In this document: positions 30,171 to 38,621 of the stretch, piece after piece
Layout of the letters: the number at the start of each line of letters is the position of its first letter
How positions within the stretch are numbered: position 1 is the first letter of the stretch
Source: Mesorhizobium sp. B2-4-15
Lineage (GTDB): Bacteria > Pseudomonadota > Alphaproteobacteria > Rhizobiales > Rhizobiaceae
Length of the DNA stretch: 64,000 nt
Reading direction: 5' to 3'
Assembly: GCF_006658505.1 (NCBI RefSeq)
Contig: NZ_VFUZ01000004.1
Coordinates: forward strand, 248,001-312,000
Program-made: the position numbers and the translations under genes
The notes under the pieces: generated by a model
Databases searched by the model: none
The model's input: the letters and a program-made list of their open reading frames with translations, nothing else
Told to the model about the DNA's origin: nothing

Positions 30171-30221
30171 GATTTTTTTTTGCTCCTTGGTTGAACTGTG
30201 TCGGATGAAAGTCGGTTTCGG

Positions 30222-31007
30222 TCAGGAAGGCGCGGCACGGTTCGGAACATCGAACACGGTCAGTTCGCGATCCTCGGTGGGATGGCGCAGGCGAAACACA
30301 TCGACGCCGAAAATCTCGCGGATCAGTTGTTGCGTCAGCGCTTCGCGCGGCGCCGCCAGCGCATGCAGCCGGGCCTCGTTCATCACCGCGACCCTGGTGG
30401 CGAAGGGCGCCACCAGGGCCAGATCGTGCAGCACCGCGATCACCGTCATGCCGAAGCCAGCAACGAGTTCGAGCAGTTCCGCGCGGGCGCGTGGGTCCAG
30501 ATGGTTGGTCGGCTCGTCGAGGAACAACACTTTCGGTTCCTGGGCGATGGCGCGTGCGAGCTGAGCGCGTTGGCGCTCGCCGCCCGACAGCGAGCCAATG
30601 GTGCGTCCAAGCAGCGGCAGCAGGCCGGTCCGTCGCAGCGCGTCCACGACAATGTCGCGTTCCTCGCTCCTGTGCCTCAGGCCGGCATGCGGAACGCGGC
30701 CAAGCTCGACATAGTCGATCACCGCCAGCCGCGGATCCGGCTGGTCGGTCTGGCCGACGACGGCGATGTGCAGGGCCCGCTCGGCGGCCGAGATCCTGTC
30801 GAGGCGGCGGCCGCCAAGCTTTACCTCTCCGGAACTTGGCCTGAGCATGCCCGACAACATGCGCAGCAGCGTGGTCTTGCCGGCACCGTTGGGACCGATG
30901 ATGGCGAGGCGATCGCCGACAGCCATGGACAGGCTGACCGCATGGACCAGAGCCCGGCCATTCGCCACCGCGCCCAGATCGCGCGCTTCGAGAAGCGGCA
31001 CTGTCAT
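30222..31007 (-). CDS. ABC transporter ATP-binding protein (BtuD/FecE-like)
   Basis: A 261-residue ATPase. Walker A is GPNGAGKTT near residue 39, the Q-loop lies in VVGQTDQPDPRLAVIDYVELG, the signature is LSGGERQRAQLARAI, and Walker B is VLFLDEPTNHLDP, followed by an H-loop (VLHDLAL). It energises the FecCD permease in the same operon. The ATG at 31007 overlaps the DUF1636 stop as ATGA, showing tight coupling to that gene. A long alternative frame runs further upstream but is out of frame with known homology. Confidence 0.94.
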   Translation of the reverse strand: MTVPLLEARDLGAVANGRALVHAVSLSMAVGDRLAIIGPNGAGKTTLLRMLSGMLRPSSGEVKLGGRRLDRISAAERALHIAVVGQTDQPDPRLAVIDYVELGRVPHAGLRHRSEERDIVVDALRRTGLLPLLGRTIGSLSGGERQRAQLARAIAQEPKVLFLDEPTNHLDPRARAELLELVAGFGMTVIAVLHDLALVAPFATRVAVMNEARLHALAAPREALTQQLIREIFGVDVFRLRHPTEDRELTVFDVPNRAAPS

Positions 31008-31489
31008 AGGTCGCCACCCGCAGGCTTGCCCGGTCCGGGGATGCGGGCCAGCGTCTTGCCGGCCAGCCGCGGCGGACGTTGTCCGGCATTGCACCAGCCA
31101 TCGGCGAGCGAGGCGTAGAGGCTGGCAAATCGCACGAGATCGCCGGCATCGGCTTCCGCATCGATGGACCCGAAGAGATAGGCTGCCTTGCCGGGCGCCT
31201 GGAATGCCACCGCGAGTGGCCGTGCACAGCCCGCCATGCAAGCCACGCCCTCGACCATGAAACCATGCGCTAAAGCTGGCTCGATGTGGGCCGAGAGCCG
31301 GGAGCGCAAATCGGCGCACAAAGCTTCGCCCGACCTGGTCCCTGTCGGGATGTCGCGGCAAAGCGTGCACACGACGATGCGGTGAATACGATCGATGGCG
31401 GCGCCCAACTTTCCGTCTTTCTCGATTGGCGACGGAAGGATGTTGGCGGTCGGTCGACAGACCGACGTCCACGTCTCCTCCCGGCACAC
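31004..31489 (-). CDS. DUF1636 family putative metal-binding protein
   Basis: Up to 161 residues. The core starts RIVVCTLCRDIPTGTRSGEA and includes EGVACMAGCARPLAVAF, i.e. the C-x-x-C and C-x-x-x-C cysteines of DUF1636, which recall 2Fe-2S thioredoxin-like ferredoxins. The family is often found with B12 or cobalt genes; its biochemical role is unknown. It is the first gene after the cobalamin riboswitch and overlaps the ATPase gene. The start is uncertain. A GTG at 31489 opens the frame but its first residues are poorly conserved, and a TTG at 31408 just before the core is an alternative. Confidence 0.8.
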   Translation of the reverse strand: MCREETWTSVCRPTANILPSPIEKDGKLGAAIDRIHRIVVCTLCRDIPTGTRSGEALCADLRSRLSAHIEPALAHGFMVEGVACMAGCARPLAVAFQAPGKAAYLFGSIDAEADAGDLVRFASLYASLADGWCNAGQRPPRLAGKTLARIPGPGKPAGGDL

Positions 31490-31509
31490 CCCGTCCGGTC
31501 AACTCTGTA

Positions 31510-31695
31510 ATGGCAGGTCTCCTGGCTCGCGGGTCTCGGCGCAATCCTGCCTTCCCAGCCTTGCCGGCCAGTGGCATTTTGGATCTCGCTCACCGTTTAC
31601 AGTTGCGGGGGCAGCCACGGCCTCGATCCGAGGCGGATCTCACCGTGTTCCCTTTTCACCCCTCGCCTTTCGACTCGGGGACCATCACCATTCCA
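31510..31695 (-). ncRNA. Cobalamin (B12) riboswitch
   Basis: Read on the minus strand, the leader contains, in order, AAGGGAACACGGTG, GCCGTGGCTGCCCCCGCAAC followed by TGTAA, GCCACTGG, GGGAAGGC and the B12 box GCCAGGAGACCTGCC (31512-31526). This is the standard core of the AdoCbl-class element. It ends about 20 bases before the first open codon of the DUF1636 gene, so it should repress translation or expression of the transport operon when adenosylcobalamin is abundant. The outer limits are approximate. Confidence 0.95.
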
Positions 31696-31778
31696 CCCTA
31701 GTTTTCCCCAGATTGCTTCGCAACGGATTTCTCGGTCGCCACGATCGGAGCCGAAGCCGCGTGCGACCACACACCCCT

Positions 31779-31794
31779 TTATGTAATAACATAA
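31779..31794 (-). promoter_or_regulatory. AT-rich palindrome upstream of the riboswitch
   Basis: TTATGT-AATA-ACATAA, perfect 6-bp arms, about 85 bases upstream of the riboswitch start. It could be a metal-regulator operator (Zur/Fur/Nur-like sites are AT-rich palindromes) or simply overlap the promoter -10. No regulator is identifiable. Confidence 0.35.
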
Positions 31795-31889
31795 CGTACT
31801 AGTGCATGAGGCCCGGCGCTGTCAAGCGATGGCTGTCAGCCATTGTCGAGCGATTGCTCGGAGTGCGCAATTTCGATCAAATTGGCCGA

Positions 31890-31942
31890 GAGCGGAAAGC
31901 CGGATGATTCAGGTCGACTCGACCTGAAATCTGAATCCGCTC
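31890..31942. repeat. Inverted-repeat intergenic element
   Basis: AGAGCGGA at the left and TCCGCTC at the right flank a central palindrome (31908-31928) with 10-bp arms TTCAGGTCGA and TCGACCTGAA around one base. It lies in the 500-base stretch between the MarR-GNAT gene and the DUF1636 gene, which otherwise holds the riboswitch and no protein gene. Confidence 0.6.
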
Positions 31943-31951
31943 CAAAAGAGA

Positions 31952-32003
31952 TAGAGCATGATGTCGTCCGAAAACCGCTTCACACTTTTCGGCATCACGC
32001 TCT
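31952..32003. repeat. Dispersed palindromic element, copy 4
   Basis: Arms AGAGCATGATG(tcgt)CCGAAAA and TTTTCGG-CATCACGCTCT around a loop of about 11 bases. It overlaps the final codons and stop of the MarR-GNAT gene, so the element contributes to that protein's C-terminus. Confidence 0.65.
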
Positions 32004-32963
32004 GGCGGAAGATAACAAATCAAGATTCCAGTTCTGACCAACCAGATCCTTGCCGAAGGAATGGTGAGGTTCTTCCTCGATCAGTTTGAAGCCGGCGGCC
32101 TGGTAGATATGCCGGGCAGCGGCGAGAATGTCGTTTGTCCACAAGGTCAGCGTCTTGTATTCCCTGGCGCGGGCAAAGCCGATGCATTCCTCCACCAGTC
32201 GCTTGCCGATGCCGAGGCCACGCGCCGAATGTTCGACATAGAGCAGACGCAGCTTCGCCACCTGATCCGACTTGCGTACGACGAAGACCGAGCCGACGAC
32301 CTCGCCTTCCCGCTCGGCGATCCAGCTGCGCTCCCATTTCGGATCGTAGGATTTCACGAAGGCCGCGAGGATTTCGGCGACCAGCGCCTCATAGGTTTCG
32401 TCCCAGCCATAGTCCTGGGCATAGAGCAGTCCTTGCCGGTGGGTGATCCAGCCGATGTCGCCGATCTGCAGCGGCCTCAACAGATAGGGGATCCTTGGCT
32501 CGGCATTTTCGCCGAGCAGACGCTGCACCGTCTGCATGGATTTGACCAGCCGATCCTGCTCCGACGCGGGCAGTCGATCAAGCAGGGCCCGGATCTGATC
32601 GTGCGAATCCTGGTTCAGCGGTGCGAAGGCTTTCCTGCCCGCCTGCGTCAGCGCAATCGACGATTGCCGGGCGTCCGAAACCAGCGTCGACCTGGAGATG
32701 AGGTGAAGGCGCTCGAACTTTTTCAGCAAACGGCTGACATAGCCGGCGTCGAGACCGAGATCGCGTCCGAGGTCGGTCGCGGTCAGGCCGTCGCGATGCG
32801 CCAATTCGTAGAGCACACGCGCCTCGGTCAGGGAGAAGGCGCTTTTCAGCAACCCTTCGTCGAGCAGCCCGATCTGGCGGGTGTAGAAGCGGTTGAAAGC
32901 CCGCACCGCGTCGATCCGCTCCTTGTTGGGCGCATCATTGCCGGACTGATGGTGAACCGTCAT
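31995..32963 (-). CDS. MarR-GNAT fusion: helix-turn-helix regulator with acetyltransferase domain
   Basis: A 322-residue two-domain protein. Residues 15-150 are a MarR winged helix (GLTATDLGRDLGLDAGYVSR, then LISRSTLVSDARQSSIALTQ). Residues 165-320 are a GNAT domain with the acetyl-CoA loop ARGLGIGKRLVEECIGFARA and the C-terminal HIYQAAGFKLIEEE. Such fusions are widespread and largely uncharacterised; the acetyltransferase may modify a metabolite that also controls DNA binding. AGGAG is well placed for the second ATG at 32963, so I prefer it to 32969. A 19-bp palindrome upstream suggests autoregulation. The C-terminal codons run into a palindromic repeat. Confidence 0.9.
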   Translation of the reverse strand: MTVHHQSGNDAPNKERIDAVRAFNRFYTRQIGLLDEGLLKSAFSLTEARVLYELAHRDGLTATDLGRDLGLDAGYVSRLLKKFERLHLISRSTLVSDARQSSIALTQAGRKAFAPLNQDSHDQIRALLDRLPASEQDRLVKSMQTVQRLLGENAEPRIPYLLRPLQIGDIGWITHRQGLLYAQDYGWDETYEALVAEILAAFVKSYDPKWERSWIAEREGEVVGSVFVVRKSDQVAKLRLLYVEHSARGLGIGKRLVEECIGFARAREYKTLTLWTNDILAAARHIYQAAGFKLIEEEPHHSFGKDLVGQNWNLDLLSSARA

Positions 32964-32995
32964 GGACATCTCCTGTCTTTACAGGATCAATCATT

Positions 32996-33014
32996 TACTT
33001 GACTTAGTCAAGTA
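32996..33014 (-). promoter_or_regulatory. Candidate MarR-type operator
   Basis: TACTTGACTTAGTCAAGTA has perfect 9-bp arms around a single T. It lies 33 bases upstream of the MarR-GNAT start. The TTGAC-like content could also overlap a -35 element. Confidence 0.6.
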
Positions 33015-33026
33015 TCTCCGACATGT

Positions 33027-33186
33027 TCACATCATCGGCAACACCGGCCAACGATCCACAATCCTGCCGCCGGATAGCACCGCGATCAGCCCGCTGCAGC
33101 ACTGCCTCGCTCTGCGTCGGCCGCAGGAACGCGTAGTCGCCTGGCCTGATGACCGTATCGGCAGGCAGGCCCATGAACTGCTGCAA
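33027..33186 (-). pseudogene. C-terminal remnant of a D-threonine-aldolase/D-serine-dehydratase-like PLP enzyme
   Basis: The frame from 33186 reads MGLPADTVIRPGDYAFLRP and TQSEAVLQ. After a frame change near 33083 it continues GLIAVLSGGRIVDRWPVLPM and a stop at 33027. Together these match the C-terminal beta domain of alanine-racemase-fold enzymes of the D-threonine aldolase group (RPTQSEAVL, then GGRIVDRWPVL). About 50 of the normal 370 or so residues remain, and the frame is broken, so it is non-functional. The upstream boundary is approximate. Confidence 0.65.
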
Positions 33187-33238
33187 CCGATGTCAACAGG
33201 CGGGAGCGGCGTGAGGGCGATCCTGGCCGGTTGCTGGT

Positions 33239-34090
33239 CTATCTCGCCCGACGAATGAGGCCCTCGAAGCCGTCGGCCAGATCGGAGGCGCCGGCCGCGA
33301 ACATCTTCACGAGGTTTTGGGGACGGCCGGGAGTCTTGTTGGCGTCGAGTAGGATGGCTCTGCCCTCGTGCAGGACGAAATCGAATTTCCCGTAGTCAAA
33401 GGCCAGCTCACGTCGCCGCTCGCGCATTTCGTCGGGAACAGGGACGGGTTCACGTCGAAACGTTTGCGATGCCTTGACCAGGCTGTTTGGCGAGACATAG
33501 CGGGTGCAGCGCTCCCGCTCTCCGCAAAACACCCAGAAGCGCACCGCGAAGCCGTCGGGTTCTGTTTCCGGAATGAACTTTTCCACCACCAGGTCATCGC
33601 ATTCGAAGATGTCGTCCGGAACCTCGCCAAGAGAACCATAGACCTCATAAGGCCGCGGAGCCTGCAGATGCGGAAAAGGCGGCGGTTTGCCCGCGCGCTT
33701 CGATCGCCGGTTGAGGAGTATCTCCGGAATGCCCTGATTGTTGAGGTTGCTCTTGACAATGACCGGGCCCTGCCAGGCGTCCCCTTCGGTTATCAAGGCG
33801 CCACTGATTAGCCGTTTGGATATATCGGCCGCGCCGACGTTGAGGCAAAATGGAAAACCCCGCGCATAGTCGACGTAATCGGCGGACGTTGTCGTCGCAT
33901 CGACATGCAGAACCGCGATGTCGGCACCGTGTGTCTTTGACGGTCCCTGCTGAATCCGGACTGAATGGCCGCGGCTTTTTAGTTGCTCCAGGACATCGAA
34001 AAGCAAATAGGGGCTGCCCCTGCGCAACATGAGGTTGCGCTTGCCCAGGAACCGGTCATGTTCATGCGTTATGACGGTGACACGCGCCAT
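33239..34090 (-). CDS. ATP-grasp-like protein of unknown function
   Basis: A 283-residue protein not assignable to a named family. It has ATP-grasp-like elements: GPVIVKSNLNNQGIPE (ATP-binding strand with Lys), DDLVVEKFIPETEPDGFAVR (the E-x-F-I strand), and KFDFVLHEGRAILLDANKTP with Asp and Asn in the position of Mg2+ ligands. The N-terminus VTVITHEHDRFLGKRNLML is compatible with a pre-ATP-grasp domain. Such enzymes join a carboxylate to an amine, or phosphorylate. AAGGG precedes the ATG at 34090; an ATG two codons upstream is the alternative. It is divergent from a methyltransferase 86 bases away, so a joint pathway is possible. Confidence 0.65.
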   Translation of the reverse strand: MARVTVITHEHDRFLGKRNLMLRRGSPYLLFDVLEQLKSRGHSVRIQQGPSKTHGADIAVLHVDATTTSADYVDYARGFPFCLNVGAADISKRLISGALITEGDAWQGPVIVKSNLNNQGIPEILLNRRSKRAGKPPPFPHLQAPRPYEVYGSLGEVPDDIFECDDLVVEKFIPETEPDGFAVRFWVFCGERERCTRYVSPNSLVKASQTFRREPVPVPDEMRERRRELAFDYGKFDFVLHEGRAILLDANKTPGRPQNLVKMFAAGASDLADGFEGLIRRAR

Positions 34091-34176
34091 GGCCATACCC
34101 TTGGCTTACACGCCCGCTTCTATTAAGCGGCTCTAATCAATCGACGCCAGACTTTCTTGGGCTCCAAGAGGTTTGA

Positions 34177-34974
34177 ATGACCAATCATTGGGACAATTAT
34201 CATCGGCATTGGAAGCTCCTGGATGCCCCGCTGCGGCCGACCCCGGAAACCGTCGACATATTCGATCGCGAACTTGATCTGAAGGATGCCGATGTCCTCC
34301 TCCTCGGTGTGACCCCTGAACTGGCAGTCCTGGGCAGATCGATGGTCGCGATCGATCAATCGGCAAGCATGATTTCGGGCGTATGGGCCGGCGACAACGC
34401 CTCGCGAAAGGCGATGGCCGGCAACTGGCTCGACCTCCCCGTGGAGCGGGCAAGTTTCGACGCGGTTATCGGTGACGGATGCCTGTCGGCGGTCGATTCC
34501 AAGGCGGCACGCGGTCTGCTGTTCGCTGAAATCGCAAGAGTGCTGAAGCCTGGCAGGCGTGCGGCGATCCGCGTTTTTGCGCGGCCGGAAACGGCGGATG
34601 ACCTGCGCGGCGTCCACGCCCTGGTCTTGGCCGGCGGGGTCGAGAATTTCCACGCGCTCAAATGGCGGATTGCGATGGCGTGCACGACGCACGACTGCGA
34701 CAATACCGTCGATGTCCAGGCAATCCGCACGGCGTTCGACCGGTTGTTTCCGGATCGCGAGGCTCTTGCTGCCCAGACGGGATGGAGCATGGCGTCCATC
34801 AACACGATCGACGTCTATGCGGGCTCCGAAACGAGGTACAGTTTCGCGACGCTGGCCATGCTGGTAGATGAAGCGAGTGGCTGGTTCTACGAGGTGCGTG
34901 TCGTGCCGAGCGGCAGCTATCCGCTGGCGGAACGTTGCCCGCTTCTGGTCTTCGGTTCGGCCAAGCTTCGGTAA
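34177..34974 (+). CDS. Class I SAM-dependent methyltransferase
   Basis: A 265-residue protein with a Rossmann methyltransferase core. ADVLLLGVTPELAVLGRSMVAIDQS covers the SAM-binding strand and the acidic residue after strand 2. ERASFDAVIGDGCLSAVDSK and EIARVLKPGRRAAIRVFA are motifs IV and V of small-molecule methyltransferases. The C-terminal 100 residues are not recognised. It is divergent from the ATP-grasp gene and lies upstream of groESL. The substrate is unknown. Confidence 0.75.
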   Translation: MTNHWDNYHRHWKLLDAPLRPTPETVDIFDRELDLKDADVLLLGVTPELAVLGRSMVAIDQSASMISGVWAGDNASRKAMAGNWLDLPVERASFDAVIGDGCLSAVDSKAARGLLFAEIARVLKPGRRAAIRVFARPETADDLRGVHALVLAGGVENFHALKWRIAMACTTHDCDNTVDVQAIRTAFDRLFPDREALAAQTGWSMASINTIDVYAGSETRYSFATLAMLVDEASGWFYEVRVVPSGSYPLAERCPLLVFGSAKLR

Positions 34975-35049
34975 GTTCACCATCATGATGGAAAGAGGCA
35001 CTCCGCGCGCCTTGACTCTCGCCAACCAGCGGCCTATCTCAGCGCCACG

Positions 35050-35076
35050 TTAGCACTCGCCCTTGGTGAGTGCTAA
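35050..35076 (+). promoter_or_regulatory. CIRCE operator (HrcA binding site) of groESL
   Basis: TTAGCACTC-N9-GAGTGCTAA, a perfect match to the consensus inverted repeat, 90 bases upstream of groES. HrcA represses heat-shock genes through this element in many bacteria. HrcA is encoded elsewhere. Confidence 0.97.
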
Positions 35077-35165
35077 CTACAGGTCCGGCGCCGCCGGACT
35101 TTGTTGTTGTCCGGCTTCGCCGGATGGAGGAACTGTTTCTCACCGTTCTCATCGAGGAAGAAAAA

Positions 35166-35462
35166 ATGGCAAAGTCGAAGTTCCGCCCGCTTCATGACCG
35201 CGTGGTCGTTCGCCGGGTCGAATCCGAATCCAAGACCGCCGGCGGGATCATCATCCCGGATACGGCGAAGGAAAAGCCGCAGGAAGGCGAGATCATCGCC
35301 GTCGGCTCCGGCGCCCGCGACGAAAGCGGCAAGCTCGTGCCCATGGACGTCAAGGCTGGCGACCGCATCCTGTTCGGCAAGTGGTCGGGCACTGAAGTCA
35401 AGCTCAACGGCGAAGACCTTCTGATCATGAAGGAATCCGACATCATGGGCATCATCGGCTGA
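35166..35462 (+). CDS. groES: Co-chaperonin GroES
   Basis: A 98-residue 10-kDa chaperonin. It starts [17 protein letters not shown]; the mobile loop is [20 protein letters not shown] with the GroEL-binding Gly-Ile-Ile-Ile, and the roof loop is [11 protein letters not shown]. It forms the heptameric lid on GroEL for protein folding. The start at the ATG at 35166 follows an AGGAAGAAA-type site. It is 69 bases from groEL in one transcript under CIRCE control. Confidence 0.99.
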   Translation: MAKSKFRPLHDRVVVRRVESESKTAGGIIIPDTAKEKPQEGEIIAVGSGARDESGKLVPMDVKAGDRILFGKWSGTEVKLNGEDLLIMKESDIMGIIG

Positions 35463-35492
35463 ATATCGGCCTTTCCATCAACTGAATCTTGA

Positions 35493-37187
<1,695 letters not shown>

Positions 37188-37211
37188 TCCAGCCATCTCG
37201 CTTAAATATGG

Positions 37212-37238
37212 AAGGGCGGCCGAGAGGCCGCCCTTTTC
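37212..37238 (+). terminator. Intrinsic terminator of groESL
   Basis: Perfect 10-bp arms AAGGGCGGCC and GGCCGCCCTT with a GAGA loop, followed by TTT. It lies 25 bases after groEL. Confidence 0.92.
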
Positions 37239-37288
37239 ATTAGGAACTCGCGATAGCTTTTTCGGTGCGCCGATTGGCGGACCGACCG

Positions 37289-37897
37289 TTAGACAACAGC
37301 ATCAGCGCGTTGCGCGACCTTGCCCGCAAGCACCGCCGATTCGACCAAAGCGGCGACCTCGTCTGCCACAATAGCCAGCGGCGCGCGGTCGCGCGTGGCG
37401 CGGGCAATCACCATCAGGCCTTCCAGCGACGACTCGACCAGCAGCGCCAGCGCCTGCGCGCGGCGCTCGGCCACCCCTGCCCGCACGAACGCCTCCCGCA
37501 GCAGCCCAATCCACTGCTCGAAGGCGGAGCGGCAGATTTCCGCCAAGTCCGGCACGTCGTTGGGCGCGTCGAGCACGACCGGCGCGATCGGACAGCCGAG
37601 CGAAAACTCATTCTCCTCCAGCATGCGGGCCACAGACTGGTAGATGTGGTGGACGGCCACCGCCGGATCTTTTTCCGCCGCCAAGGCCGCGCCCAGCCGC
37701 TCGGTCACCTCGGCCACGCTGGCCCGCGTCACCTCGATAACCAGTTGATCCTTTCCGCCCGGGAAATGGAAGTAGAGCGAGCCGCGCGGCGCGGCACTGG
37801 CACTCAAAATGTCGTTCAGCGAGGTCCCGTGATAGCCACGCCGCCGCAAAAGCAGGGCCGTCGCCTTGATCATCCGGGTGCGTGTGTCCGTCGCCAT
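37289..37897 (-). CDS. TetR family transcriptional regulator (YxaF/LmrA-type)
   Basis: A 202-residue repressor. The N-terminal HTH is RMIKATALLLRRRGYHGTSLNDILSASAAPRGSLYFHF in segments, with the recognition helix APRGSLYFHF. The C-terminal half (SLGCPIAPVVLDAP, ALALLVESSLEGLMVIAR) resembles the YxaF/LmrA ligand domain. It diverges from an OsmC remnant and a SnoaL-like gene, and the spacer has paired CGGTCTA motifs that suit an operator. The original target may have been the now-degraded OsmC gene. Confidence 0.92.
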   Translation of the reverse strand: MATDTRTRMIKATALLLRRRGYHGTSLNDILSASAAPRGSLYFHFPGGKDQLVIEVTRASVAEVTERLGAALAAEKDPAVAVHHIYQSVARMLEENEFSLGCPIAPVVLDAPNDVPDLAEICRSAFEQWIGLLREAFVRAGVAERRAQALALLVESSLEGLMVIARATRDRAPLAIVADEVAALVESAVLAGKVAQRADAVV

Positions 37898-37948
37898 GTC
37901 AACCTCTGTCAGCAGAGCGCATTATAGGCCTTGCCTTAAATATGACAA

Positions 37949-37977
37949 CCGGTCTACATAATATGTAAATCGGTCTA
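37949..37977. promoter_or_regulatory. Candidate TetR operator region
   Basis: CCGGTCTA and TCGGTCTA are direct copies 22 bases apart, around a palindrome TACATAATATGTA (37955-37967). It lies between the TetR gene and the plus-strand remnant and SnoaL-like gene. Binding is inferred from position. Confidence 0.5.
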
Positions 37978-37989
37978 TATATTTTTAGA

Positions 37990-38096
37990 GGTATTGATGC
38001 GGAAGATTTCGAGCGGCTGGCGCAAAAGGCCAAGATTGCCTGCTCGTCCCGCGGGCGCTGGCCGGCGTCGCCACCATCACGCTCAGGACTGCCTAG
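37990..38096 (+). pseudogene. C-terminal remnant of an OsmC/Ohr-family peroxiredoxin
   Basis: The frame from 37990 reads GIDAEDFERLAQKAKIAC. One frameshift near 38043 gives VPRALAGVATITLRTA and a TAG stop at 38094. The pattern of an AKxxC motif with the resolving cysteine, then RALAxV-x-ITL, is the C-terminal helix and strand of OsmC proteins. About 35 of 140 residues remain. It is very likely the old target of the adjacent TetR gene, now dead. Confidence 0.65.
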
Positions 38097-38127
38097 CCCC
38101 AACGACTGAATGGAAGGAGCAAATCAA

Positions 38128-38514
38128 ATGACCACTGAAAACATCATCGACACTGCCGCTGCCTCGCGCTCCGATGCAACGGCGGAAATCATGCGGCGCT
38201 TCAACGACGTCTTCCAGCGCCACGACCCTTCGGCGCTGAGCGAACTGGTCGACGAAGGCTGTGTGATCGAGAACACCACGCCAGCACCGGACGGCGCTCG
38301 CCACGCCGGCAAAGCCGCCTGCGTCGAACTGTGGTCGGCGATCGCCACCGGACCCGGCACACGCTTCGACATTGAAGAGACGTTCGTGGCCGGCGACCGG
38401 GCGACGATCCGCTGGCGCTACTGGATGGTCGACGGCAACTCGCTGCGCGGCGTCAACCTGATGCGTGTCGCAAACGGGCGGATCGTCGAGGCGATGGGCT
38501 ACGTGAAGGGATAG
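38128..38514 (+). CDS. SnoaL-like / NTF2-fold family protein
   Basis: A 128-residue cone-shaped alpha-beta barrel protein. The segments EIMRRFNDVFQRHDPSALSE, GKAACVELWSAIATGPGTRF and VNLMRVANGRIVEAMGY follow the SnoaL/ketosteroid-isomerase-like plan. These domains act as isomerases, hydrolases or binding proteins; the function is not evident. GGAAGGAG at seven bases decides the start at 38128 over an ATG six codons earlier. It follows the TetR operator region and OsmC remnant, so it may be under TetR control. Confidence 0.85.
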   Translation: MTTENIIDTAAASRSDATAEIMRRFNDVFQRHDPSALSELVDEGCVIENTTPAPDGARHAGKAACVELWSAIATGPGTRFDIEETFVAGDRATIRWRYWMVDGNSLRGVNLMRVANGRIVEAMGYVKG

Positions 38515-38621
38515 CGCCTCGCGCAATTCCCGGAAAGTCCATGGCGGTTTTCCGTCCGGAGTTGCGCAGGAGCCAGTGCAGGGAGGGTATCTACGAAGCT
38601 GAACCGCTTTCCCCTGTGGCG

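Noticed and set aside
34123..35025. A 300-codon minus-strand frame opposite the methyltransferase
   Set aside because: Antisense of a gene with SAM-binding motifs; the translation has no recognisable features.
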